A stretch of 32,764 bases of DNA from Deltaproteobacteria bacterium ADurb.Bin207 (GTDB lineage: Bacteria; Myxococcota_A; Polyangia; Polyangiales; Polyangiaceae), in contig MWCO01000070.1 of assembly GCA_002070115.1 (NCBI GenBank), positions 1 through 32,764 on the forward strand, written 5' to 3'. Of this stretch, positions 1-7,224 are shown one piece after another; within the stretch, counting starts at the first letter, position 1; the number at the start of each line of letters is the position of its first letter. Position numbers and translations under genes: made by a program. Below the pieces are notes generated by a model. That model ran no database searches and had not been told where the DNA came from. It worked only from the letters and a program-made list of their open reading frames with translations.

Positions 1-215
1 GGTTTTTTGACGAGCTTCTTGGTGAGCTTCTTGAGGGGCTTGTCGGCCGGCTTTTTGACGAGCTTCTTGGTGAGCTTCTTGAGGGGCTTGTCGGCCGGCT
101 TTTTGACGAGCTTCTTGAGGGGCTTGTCAGCCGGTTTTTTGACGAGCTTCTTGATGGGCTTGTCAGCCGGTTTTTTGACGAGCTTCTTGAGGGGCTTGTC
201 GGCCGGTTTTTTGAC
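1..215. repeat. In-frame tandem repeats (36-bp and 48-bp units)
   Basis: Imperfect direct repeats inside the H1-like gene. Going left to right there are two 48-bp units, then about three 36-bp units. They are in phase with the codons and encode VKKPADKPLKKL with or without an added LTKK. The repeat number cannot be judged because the array is cut by the window edge. Arrays like this commonly expand and contract by slippage. Confidence 0.8.
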
Positions 216-509
216 GGCCTTCTTGATGGGTTTTGCTGTAACCTTCGAGGGAGCCTTGCCCGAAGCTTTCTTGAGTTTCTTCGCGGGGGGCTTGGGGGAT
301 GCGGTTTTGACGGTCTTTATGACCTTTTTCGTAGCCTTTTTGGAGGTGCTTGCCGTCTTTTTGACGGCCTTTCCGGAAGGCTTGATGGCGGCCTTTTTCG
401 AGGATTTCGTTAGCTTTTTTGAAGTCTTGGAGGGCGCCTTTTTCGCGATCGAGCGAGCGCGTTGCTTGGAACCCTTTCCCGTGTTTTTTCGGGCTTTGCT
501 AGCCGCCAT
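1..509 (-). CDS. Histone H1-like Lys/Ala/Pro-rich repeat protein (3' end off window)
   Basis: The minus-strand frame opens at the ATG at 509-507 and stays open to the left edge (169 codons visible). The product is extremely basic. An N-terminal Ser/Lys/Ala-rich stretch, with AASKARK near the start and repeated SKK/KKA clusters, passes into tandem repeats of the type VKKPADKPLKKL. The repeats have 12-residue units and, nearest the left edge, 16-residue units carrying an extra LTKK. No folded domain is visible. Such composition is typical of bacterial H1-like or AlgP-like proteins, which bind DNA or RNA through charge and compact the nucleoid; that role is family knowledge, not seen here. The plus-strand Phe/Leu-rich reading of the same DNA is a shadow. 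The C-terminus, and any further domain there, is missing from the window. Confidence 0.75.
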   Translation of the reverse strand, partial: MAASKARKNTGKGSKQRARSIAKKAPSKTSKKLTKSSKKAAIKPSGKAVKKTASTSKKATKKVIKTVKTASPKPPAKKLKKASGKAPSKVTAKPIKKAVKKPADKPLKKLVKKPADKPIKKLVKKPADKPLKKLVKKPADKPLKKLTKKLVKKPADKPLKKLTKKLVKK

Positions 510-815
510 GAGTGTTGCCGTACCCTCTGTTCGTGGAAGATTAAGACGTTGCGTTCCGTACTGTTGCAGCCTCGGGTCTGCGAATCGACTGAAACCCTAG
601 TTCGCGGAATATGCCTCCGTCAAGCAGCCTAGTGGGATTGTCAACCCTCGTTGTCGACAAAATTGCGTTTTCCAAAAGAACCGCGAAATGCAGCTCGGTT
701 GCGGTGTCGTTGTCCGAAAAAACACGACGAAACGCACGCACCTTGCCGGGGGCCGTTTTCGAATCGCGCGTGGACCTTGACGGCTTGCCGGCTTCGAACG
801 ACAAGGCGCCTGATC
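510..815. other. Divergent intergenic region between the H1-like gene and recN
   Basis: About 300 bp between two divergently transcribed genes, so it should hold both promoters. I could not fix a convincing -35/-10 pair. A perfect 10-bp palindrome, TTGTCGACAA, lies at 651-660 and could be an operator. The open frames crossing this region in both directions lack recognisable protein features, and I do not call them. Confidence 0.4.
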
Positions 816-2507
816 ATGCTTCTCGAGCTGCGCGTTCGAAACTTCCTTCTCATCGACTCGCTCGATCTCAGCCTCGGCCCCGGCTTCAACGTGATGACCG
901 GAGAGACAGGGGCAGGAAAATCCGTCATCGTCGGCGCTCTTCAACTCGTTCTTGGAGGCCGTGCAGGCCCCCATCAGATTCGCCCCGGCGCGGAGTCAGC
1001 CGAAATTGAAGCCCTTTTCGAACTCGAGCCCACCGACCCCGGGCTCGAAACCCTACGCGCTGGCGGCCTCGACAACGACCATGAACTCGTCGTGCGAAGA
1101 GTCCTCCTGCCGTCTTCTCGGTCTCGCGCTTACCTCAACGGCCGTCTTTGTGCCGTGGCCGAGTTGAGCCAACTCGCTGCCGATCTTGCCGATATCGCTT
1201 CCCAGCACGAAAGCGTCTCCCTGACCAATGTCGCGTCGCACTTGGGCTATTTGGATGCATTCGGAGGGTTGGATGGCGAACGAGAACAAATCGCGCGTCG
1301 CGTCACCGAGCTGACCGCGTTGCGAGCCGAGGTCGCACGACTCCAAACCCTCGCCCAACAACGCGCCGAACGACAAGAATTCCTGCTGTTTCAGCTCAAT
1401 GCCATCCAGGAAGTCGACCCCCGTCCCCACGAACGCGAGCAGCTCCAAAACGAAAGAAGTCGGTTGCGCGGAGCGACCCGTCTAGCGGAAATTGCATGGA
1501 ATTCCGCAGAGTTACTGACTGGCGACCAAGGCGTCTGCGACCGTCTCCGTGGTATCGTCGGTGACCTCGCCACCGTCGCGGATATCGACGCGTCGCTGGC
1601 GGAATACGGATCCGACATTCAAATCGCACTCGATCGCCTTGGAGAATGCGCCAGAGGATTGAAAAAAATTGCCGAAACGACCCACGCGGATCCCGCTCGC
1701 CTCGATGAAGTCGAACACCGCCTCTATCGACTCGAAGGGTTGCTTCGACGCCATGGTCCCACGGAATCGGATGCCATGGCTGCCATGGAGCGATTGCGTG
1801 CCGAGCTGGTGTCCTTGGAGGAAGTGGAAGAGTCGCTTCGAGCAGTGGAAAAACGCTTCGATCAAGAGCTTTCGCAAGCCGAGCAAGCCGCGTTTTCCCT
1901 CTCGCGCAAGCGGACCGAAACGGCATCACGGCTGGCGCTTGGGATAAGCGAACAGCTCGCCAGCCTGGGCATGGGCGGCGCTCAGGTTCGCGTCGAAGTG
2001 GCACGCCACGCTGGCGAAGGAGACCTCATGGTGAAAGGCGCGAGGTTAACCGCGGAGGGCGTCGACCGCGTCGAGTTTCTCATCGCGCCCAACAAAGGGA
2101 TCGAGCCCCGTCCCCTGAGGAAAATCGCGTCGGGAGGTGAGCTTTCACGAGCTTTGCTCGCCATCAAAAGAGTCCTCGCTTCCCAAGGCCCCGCCGGACT
2201 TTATATCTTCGATGAGGTCGACGCTGGCGTGGGGGGCGCCGTGGCCGAACGTATCGGTCAGGCCCTTGCCGATATCGCCAAACATCACCAGGTGTTGTGT
2301 ATCACTCACCTCGCTCCCATCGCCGCTCTCGCGGACTATCACTTTGTCGTGCGAAAGTCCCAAGACGGTCATGTCGCACGAACGCAAGTCGTTCCCGTGA
2401 CGGGAGAAGACAGAGTGCGAGAAATCGCTCGGATGCTGTCGGGAAAAAACGTAACCAAAGCATCGATGCAAGCGGCCACCGAAATGATGCAACAGCGACA
2501 GCGCTAA
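816..2507 (+). CDS. recN: DNA repair protein RecN (SMC-like ATPase)
   Basis: RecN is a cytoplasmic SMC-like ATPase that acts in recombinational repair of double-strand breaks. The frame is open further upstream, but the family begins with a short strand (here MLLELRVRNF) followed closely by the P-loop. I therefore place the start at the ATG at 816, giving 563 residues, near the usual size. The Walker A motif GETGAGKS is at residues 29-36. A long charged, coiled-coil-like middle with many Glu/Arg heptads runs from about 150 to 390. The ABC signature ASGGELSRA is near residue 438, and Walker B LYIFDEVDAGVGG is near 462-473. The C-terminal segment around CITHLAPIAA is typical of the family. All motifs are intact. 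Confidence 0.95.
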   Translation: MLLELRVRNFLLIDSLDLSLGPGFNVMTGETGAGKSVIVGALQLVLGGRAGPHQIRPGAESAEIEALFELEPTDPGLETLRAGGLDNDHELVVRRVLLPSSRSRAYLNGRLCAVAELSQLAADLADIASQHESVSLTNVASHLGYLDAFGGLDGEREQIARRVTELTALRAEVARLQTLAQQRAERQEFLLFQLNAIQEVDPRPHEREQLQNERSRLRGATRLAEIAWNSAELLTGDQGVCDRLRGIVGDLATVADIDASLAEYGSDIQIALDRLGECARGLKKIAETTHADPARLDEVEHRLYRLEGLLRRHGPTESDAMAAMERLRAELVSLEEVEESLRAVEKRFDQELSQAEQAAFSLSRKRTETASRLALGISEQLASLGMGGAQVRVEVARHAGEGDLMVKGARLTAEGVDRVEFLIAPNKGIEPRPLRKIASGGELSRALLAIKRVLASQGPAGLYIFDEVDAGVGGAVAERIGQALADIAKHHQVLCITHLAPIAALADYHFVVRKSQDGHVARTQVVPVTGEDRVREIARMLSGKNVTKASMQAATEMMQQRQR

Positions 2508-2591
2508 ATCCGTTCATCTTCAGCGATGTGGCCTCGGCCATGACCGGTGTCATGGGCGAATCCAGCGATCGATCGCATGTTGTTGCTTGGC

Positions 2592-2596
2592 GGAGG
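2592..2596 (+). promoter_or_regulatory. Ribosome binding site for the ferredoxin-like gene
   Basis: GGAGG five bases ahead of the ATG at 2602. It favours that start over the in-frame start at 2587, which lies upstream of the site. Confidence 0.7.
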
Positions 2597-2601
2597 CCAT
2601 C

Positions 2602-3432
2602 ATGACCAAAAGAATTTTACGAGACATTATCGAAATCGACGATGACCTATGCGATGGCTGTGGACTTTGCATTCCAAGCTGTGAAGAGGGCGCCTTGGTC
2701 CTCGTCGATGGCAAAGTGAGGCTTGCGGAAGAAGCCCGCTGCGATGGCGCTGGCGCGTGTTTGGGTCATTGCCCTCGAGGAGCGCTACGCCTCATTCAGC
2801 GTGAGGCGGAACGATTCGATGAACGATATGCCTCAGGCATGCAGCCATCGGCGACGCAAAGCGCGCCTTCCCTTGAATCACTCGTTGCTTTCGGAAAAAC
2901 CGCCATACCCCAGCGTCCAGCGGCGATTTCGGCTGGCTGTCCCGGAAGCCGCTCGATGGCTTGGAACACAACGCCCTCTTCGGTTTCGGTTCCCGCGAAA
3001 GCGGCTTCCGCGCTGACACAATGGCCGATTCAACTGCACTTGCTATCACCCGGCTCATCGTTTCTGCGCGCACGGGAGCTTCTGCTCGCCGCGGACTGCG
3101 TTGCCTTTTCCCTAGGTAGCTTTCATGGCGATCTTCTCGAGGGAAGGTCGTTGGCCATTGCTTGCCCCAAGCTGGATGACCCCTCTGGCTACGAAGAAAA
3201 AATCGCTGAAATCCTCGCTCATTGCGACGTCCCGGCGCTTCGTGTGGTCATCATGGAAGTGCCATGTTGCGGCGGGCTCCTCCGCTTGGCCTCCACGGCC
3301 GCCAAGCGCGCCGGATACCAAGGCGAAATCGAAGTCATCGTCGTGTCTCGTTTCGGTGAGATCCTTCAACGAAAATCCCTCACCCCCACGCCATCACCCA
3401 ACGAAAGCACCGGATGCGCGTGCGGTGGATGA
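2602..3432 (+). CDS. 4Fe-4S ferredoxin-like protein with one incomplete cluster motif
   Basis: A 276-residue protein with an N-terminal two-cluster ferredoxin fold. The first motif, C17-x2-C20-x2-C23-x3-C27, is complete. In the second, C47, C53 and C57 are present but the expected Cys at position 50 is Ala (CDGAGACLGHCP). That cluster could be [3Fe-4S], or labile, or absent; this is inference. Residues about 80-250 have no domain I recognise but include a conserved-looking segment around MEVPCCGGLL that may be a further metal or disulfide site. The tail ends with TGCACGG. No membrane segment is seen. It probably carries electrons or senses redox state in the cytoplasm; the partner is unknown. 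The start is set by the GGAGG at 2592-2596. It faces coaE across a 26-bp convergent gap. Confidence 0.75.
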   Translation: MTKRILRDIIEIDDDLCDGCGLCIPSCEEGALVLVDGKVRLAEEARCDGAGACLGHCPRGALRLIQREAERFDERYASGMQPSATQSAPSLESLVAFGKTAIPQRPAAISAGCPGSRSMAWNTTPSSVSVPAKAASALTQWPIQLHLLSPGSSFLRARELLLAADCVAFSLGSFHGDLLEGRSLAIACPKLDDPSGYEEKIAEILAHCDVPALRVVIMEVPCCGGLLRLASTAAKRAGYQGEIEVIVVSRFGEILQRKSLTPTPSPNESTGCACGG

Positions 3433-3458
3433 GCGCGACGCTCAACCGTTGCAGCTCG

Positions 3459-4097
3459 TTACGTCAAAAGCCCATACCGATGCCGTGGCACTCCTAGCTG
3501 ATCACACACCATGCGCAGAATCGTTTCGGTTTGCCTTCGTACATCCTGCAGGGAACCTTGGGTGTCGATCACGTAATCGGCATGGGATGCTTTTTCGTGC
3601 AGCGGCATCTGAGCATCGATCCGCGATCGAGCCTGCGTTTCCGATAGCCCGTCGCGCCCCATGAGCCGAGCTATCTGTGTGGCCGGGTCTACGAGCGTCA
3701 CAATCAGTGGACGATACTTGTCGGCCAACCGATTTTCAACGATCAGAGCGGCTTCATACACGGCCAACGGATGTCCTTGCCGCGCGAGTTGACTCGCCCG
3801 TTGTTCGGTCCGCTGGCGAATCCGTGGGTGGGTGATCGACTCGAGTCTCTTACGTGCATGCGAGTCGGCAAAAACGATGGCTGCCATTTTACGACGGTCT
3901 AGCTGGCCCGAGGGGTCGAGGACCTCGGTGCCGAAAGCCTCGACAATCATCCCCAATGCTTCCGAATCGGGGGCCACGACCGCGCGCGCGATCTCATCGG
4001 CATCGAGGATCGGTACGCCACGTTCGCTCAAAATGGCTGCTACCGCACTTTTTCCGCTCGCGATGCCACCGGTCAGGCCCAGGAGCTTGAAGCTCAT
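3459..4097 (-). CDS. coaE: Dephospho-CoA kinase
   Basis: Phosphorylates the 3'-hydroxyl of dephospho-CoA with ATP, the last step of coenzyme A synthesis. The 212-residue length is normal. The N-terminal P-loop GLTGGIASGKS is followed by the LDADEIAR substrate-binding segment, and later by ITHPRIR and the LID-like GLSETQARSRIDAQMP. The ATG overlaps the stop of the upstream regulator gene by four bases (ATGA), so translation is probably coupled. It is the last gene of the bamD-like/regulator/coaE operon as far as this window shows. Confidence 0.94.
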   Translation of the reverse strand: MSFKLLGLTGGIASGKSAVAAILSERGVPILDADEIARAVVAPDSEALGMIVEAFGTEVLDPSGQLDRRKMAAIVFADSHARKRLESITHPRIRQRTEQRASQLARQGHPLAVYEAALIVENRLADKYRPLIVTLVDPATQIARLMGRDGLSETQARSRIDAQMPLHEKASHADYVIDTQGSLQDVRRQTETILRMVCDQLGVPRHRYGLLT

Positions 4098-5584
4098 GGC
4101 TCGTTCCGTTTGGATTCGCCCCGGGTGATCTCATACGCCCGGATTTTTTTGTGCAAATTGGTTCGTTCGACGCCCAGGGCAATGGCCGTCCGCGAGATGT
4201 TCCAATCCAACGCTCGAAGGGTCTCCACGATATAGTTGCGCTCGGCTTGTTCGCGGAATTCGCGAAGTGTAAGACGTCCTTCTTCCGACTTGGAGGCCAT
4301 CGAAGGAGATATGGGGGAGGCGTAACTACTGCTAGAGGCGCTATTTTCTCCCAGATCGTCATCGAACGGAGAGTCGTGAGGATCTTCGGGAAGATCGGCG
4401 ATGGTGATGAGGTCTCCCGACAGGATGGCCGCGCGTTCGATCACGTTTTTGAGTTCTCGGACATTGCCCGGCCACTTTCGTCGGCGAAGCGCGTCGTATA
4501 CCGGCGTGTCGATGCTCATGGGGCGAAGCCCGTTTTCTTTGCAGAAAGCGGTGACGAACGAATCCGACAGCAGACGGATGTCTTCGATACGCTCACGCAA
4601 AGCTGGACAGCGAATGGGAAAGACAGCGAGTCGGAAGTAGAGGTCTTCCCGGAATCGGCCATCGGCCACTTCTTTGGACAGATCCTTGTTGGTGGCCGCG
4701 AGCACACGAACGTCGACATGGATGAGATGTTCGCTTCCCACACGCGATATTTCTCCGGATTGAAGGGCGCGAAGCACCTTGGCTTGCGCCGTCAAATCCA
4801 TGTCGCCAATTTCATCGAGAAATAAGGTGCCGCCATGAGCTTGTTCGAAAAAACCTCGCTTTCGGGTTTGGGCACCCGTGAACGATCCTCGCTCATGACC
4901 AAACAATTCACTTTCGATGAGTTCTCGGGGGATAGCGGCGCAATTGACTTTGACGAAAGGGCTTTCCGCCCGGGGGCTGAGCCGATGCAGGGCTCGGCTG
5001 ACGAGTTCCTTGCCTGTCCCGCTTTCGCCCGTGATGAGAACACTGGCTTTGGTGGGCGCCACCCGATCGATTTCGCGATACAGCTTTTGCATCGAGGGGC
5101 TCGTTCCGATCATTTCGTAACGAGCCTCGAATTGCTCGCGCATGTCTTCGACGGTGCGAACCAGGCGTGCGGTTTTCAATACGTTGCGCACGCTGACCAG
5201 AACGCGCTCGCGATTCAAAGGCTTTTCGAAAAAGTCGCTGGCACCGAGCTTGATGGCCGTGACCGCATCGTGAACCGTGGCGTGACCGGAAATGACGATG
5301 ACAGGCAGTTGTGGAAGGCCTTCTTCCGTGCGCATGCGTTCGAGCATTTCGAGCCCGGACATGCCTGGCAGCTTGACGTCCAACAGGATCAAATCCACGG
5401 GGCTGTTGGGGCGCGCCAATAGGCCGAGGGCTTCTTCGGCGGAGGCGGCTCCCGTCACGCGGTAGCCTTCTCCCGTGAGCACCATTTCCACGGTTCGACG
5501 GATGTTTTTTTCGTCGTCGACCACGAGTACCATGGGAGCGACAGCGGTGAGAGGCTGGTCCTGGGGTGGGCAAGGTTCGGTCAT
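4094..5584 (-). CDS. NtrC/NtrX-family sigma-54 activating response regulator
   Basis: 496 residues in three parts. The receiver domain (about 17-130) has acidic residues D23/D24, phosphoacceptor D69 in LILLDVKLPG, S99 in VISGHAT and K121. The AAA+ domain has Walker A GESGTGKE at 186-193, the sigma-54 contact loop GSFTGA at 233-238 (Ser in place of the commoner Ala), and Walker B TLFLDEIGD at 253-261. A Fis-type helix-turn-helix lies at about 461-484. The order and the C-terminal ERTNLHKKI resemble NtrX. It should activate sigma-54 promoters when phosphorylated. No sensor kinase gene is in the window; instead the neighbours are an outer-membrane assembly lipoprotein gene upstream and coaE downstream, both overlapping by four bases. 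The target genes are unknown. Confidence 0.92.
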   Translation of the reverse strand: MTEPCPPQDQPLTAVAPMVLVVDDEKNIRRTVEMVLTGEGYRVTGAASAEEALGLLARPNSPVDLILLDVKLPGMSGLEMLERMRTEEGLPQLPVIVISGHATVHDAVTAIKLGASDFFEKPLNRERVLVSVRNVLKTARLVRTVEDMREQFEARYEMIGTSPSMQKLYREIDRVAPTKASVLITGESGTGKELVSRALHRLSPRAESPFVKVNCAAIPRELIESELFGHERGSFTGAQTRKRGFFEQAHGGTLFLDEIGDMDLTAQAKVLRALQSGEISRVGSEHLIHVDVRVLAATNKDLSKEVADGRFREDLYFRLAVFPIRCPALRERIEDIRLLSDSFVTAFCKENGLRPMSIDTPVYDALRRRKWPGNVRELKNVIERAAILSGDLITIADLPEDPHDSPFDDDLGENSASSSSYASPISPSMASKSEEGRLTLREFREQAERNYIVETLRALDWNISRTAIALGVERTNLHKKIRAYEITRGESKRNEP

Positions 5585-6396
5585 GGTTTCACCTCACCGG
5601 AAGATATCTCTTGGAGAAATGAGCGAGCGGGTACGACGAAGGGGCTGTCGGGATAGGAGGTGAGCACCCGATGGAAAGCCTCGCGTGCTTGCGGTCGCTG
5701 TTTCATCTTGAGATAGGTTTCTCCCAATAAAACAAGGGCTTCCGGTTCCAGCCCGGAGTTCTCATAGTGCTGGAGAGCATAACGTGCGCGTGACGCCGCG
5801 GCGGGAAAGTTTCCCTCACGAAGATAAAACCGCGCCACGTATAGCTCGTGACGAACCAATCGCCCGGTGACGTCGAGCAGCATATAGTCGACCTGCTCGT
5901 CCCATCGACTCGTCGGATACTCGCGCTTGAAACGTCGAAGCTCCTGATAGGCCTCCGTGGTGGGACCTTGGTCTCGCTCCTCCTGCGGAGGAAGCATGAT
6001 CGTATCGTTGATTTGTTGAAACAAGGCTTGGCAAACTCGGTATTGCGCATACGCGATACCCGGGTCCAATCGTCGGGTCTGCACGAAGGTTTTGTAGGCG
6101 CTGATCGCTTCGGGGAGTTGGTCCCGCTCGAACTTGATGTCCGCGAGTCGCAATTCCGCCCATCGGGCATACCGGCTCTGCCCATATTCCCTGCGTACTT
6201 TCTGAAACCGTTTCTCCGCTTCTTCCCAGTCCCGTTCGTAAAACGAGCGCATGGCTTTTTCGTAAAATAAACGGGCCTCTTCGCTGTATTGCAGCGTGCC
6301 CGGACGAGCGGCAGGCAACTCCTTGCTACAGCCTGTCGCCATCGTGACGAGCAGCACTGTCGCGAGCAGAGCCAACAACCTTTGCAGTATGTTCAT
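5581..6396 (-). CDS. bamD: BamD/YfiO-like outer membrane assembly lipoprotein with TPR repeats
   Basis: 271 residues. A lipoprotein signal peptide ends at MATGC, with the lipidated Cys at 23; Ala at -3 is less usual than Leu. Helical TPR-like repeats fill the rest, including FYERDWEEAEKRFQKV, LPEAISAYKTFV, the YPTSRW segment, and a last repeat LKMKQRPQAREAFHRVLTSYPDSPF. Size and architecture fit BamD, the lipoprotein partner of BamA in inserting outer-membrane beta-barrels. YbgF/CpoB-type TPR proteins are the main alternative. An AGGGA lies a few bases before the ATG. It is the first gene of the three-gene operon and its stop overlaps the regulator start by four bases. Confidence 0.82.
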   Translation of the reverse strand: MNILQRLLALLATVLLVTMATGCSKELPAARPGTLQYSEEARLFYEKAMRSFYERDWEEAEKRFQKVRREYGQSRYARWAELRLADIKFERDQLPEAISAYKTFVQTRRLDPGIAYAQYRVCQALFQQINDTIMLPPQEERDQGPTTEAYQELRRFKREYPTSRWDEQVDYMLLDVTGRLVRHELYVARFYLREGNFPAAASRARYALQHYENSGLEPEALVLLGETYLKMKQRPQAREAFHRVLTSYPDSPFVVPARSFLQEISSGEVKP

Positions 6397-6524
6397 CGCC
6401 GACTTTCCCTAGCCCTGGACCGTCTCGATCTCAACGGTGATGATGACTCGACGAGGTTGCCAAGGAAAACGAAGGTTGAATCATCTCCCTCGCGACGGCC
6501 GGCGATTTCTCCTAAGCTTCGGGG

Positions 6525-7163
6525 GTGACATCTCGCAGCCATCCGATAATCCTCGAAGCCCAGTTTTCTTATGGTTTTACGGACCTTGGGTCCGCTCCGC
6601 CCAGTACATGGCCTGAAATCGCCTTCGCGGGACGGTCCAATGTTGGCAAATCGAGCTTGCTCAATGCTCTCCTGCAACGGAAAAACCTCGTTCGCACCAG
6701 TTCGACACCGGGCTGTACGCGCCAAATCAACGCGTTTCTGGTTCGTTTGGAACATTTGGGCCCGCTGCACCTCATCGACTTGCCCGGTTTTGGATTTGCC
6801 AAACGCTCAAAAACCGAACGAAAACAATGGGGTAGCATGATCGACCAGTATCTGCGAGACCGCGCCGCTCTTGCGGGGGTTGTCGTTCTCGTGGATGTTC
6901 GCCGGGGCCCCGAATCCCTCGAAGCAAGCCTCATTCAGTATCTGCAGGAAATACGCGAACCTGCGATTCCCTATCTTTTCGTTGCCACCAAAGTCGACAA
7001 GCTGCCTGCTGCTCAACTCAAGCCAAGACTCGATGCCTTGCGGAAAACGACACCCGGACGGATTATCGGGTTTTCCGCCAAAACCGGTCTGGGCCGCGAA
7101 GAGCTTTGGAAGCAACTCCTCGAGGCAATTCCAGCATCCAATAGGCAGAAGGCTTGCCTCTGA
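6525..7163 (+). CDS. engB: Ribosome biogenesis GTPase EngB/YsxC
   Basis: A Ras-like GTPase needed for large ribosomal subunit maturation. It is 212 residues, the usual length. G1 is GRSNVGKS at 36-43, with STPGCTRQIN in the switch I region (61-69), G3 is DLPGFG at 85-90, G4 is TKVD and G5 is FSAKTG. The start is a GTG at 6525, chosen because the family has about 30 residues before G1. It is divergent from the bamD-like operon with about 130 bp between. Confidence 0.95.
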   Translation: MTSRSHPIILEAQFSYGFTDLGSAPPSTWPEIAFAGRSNVGKSSLLNALLQRKNLVRTSSTPGCTRQINAFLVRLEHLGPLHLIDLPGFGFAKRSKTERKQWGSMIDQYLRDRAALAGVVVLVDVRRGPESLEASLIQYLQEIREPAIPYLFVATKVDKLPAAQLKPRLDALRKTTPGRIIGFSAKTGLGREELWKQLLEAIPASNRQKACL

Positions 7164-7224
7164 AGCACCAATAAAGTTTGTCGATCTCGTTGGTTCTTTG
7201 GTAAAGTGGCGGCTCGAGGGTTAA

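Noticed and set aside
7..600. 197-codon plus-strand frame of Phe/Leu/Ser repeats at the left edge
   Set aside because: It is the complement of the Lys/Pro/Ala repeat gene on the minus strand; the minus reading has the coherent composition of an H1-like protein.
651..660. Palindrome TTGTCGACAA as a LexA box ahead of recN
   Set aside because: It does not match the LexA boxes I know; it stays only a possible operator.
541..804. 87-codon minus-strand frame upstream of the H1-like gene
   Set aside because: No ribosome binding site, no recognisable domain, and it lies in the divergent control region of recN.
4233..4238. Variant GSFTGA sigma-54 loop as a sign of a non-functional regulator
   Set aside because: Ser at the second position is a known tolerated variant, and the Phe-Thr core is intact.
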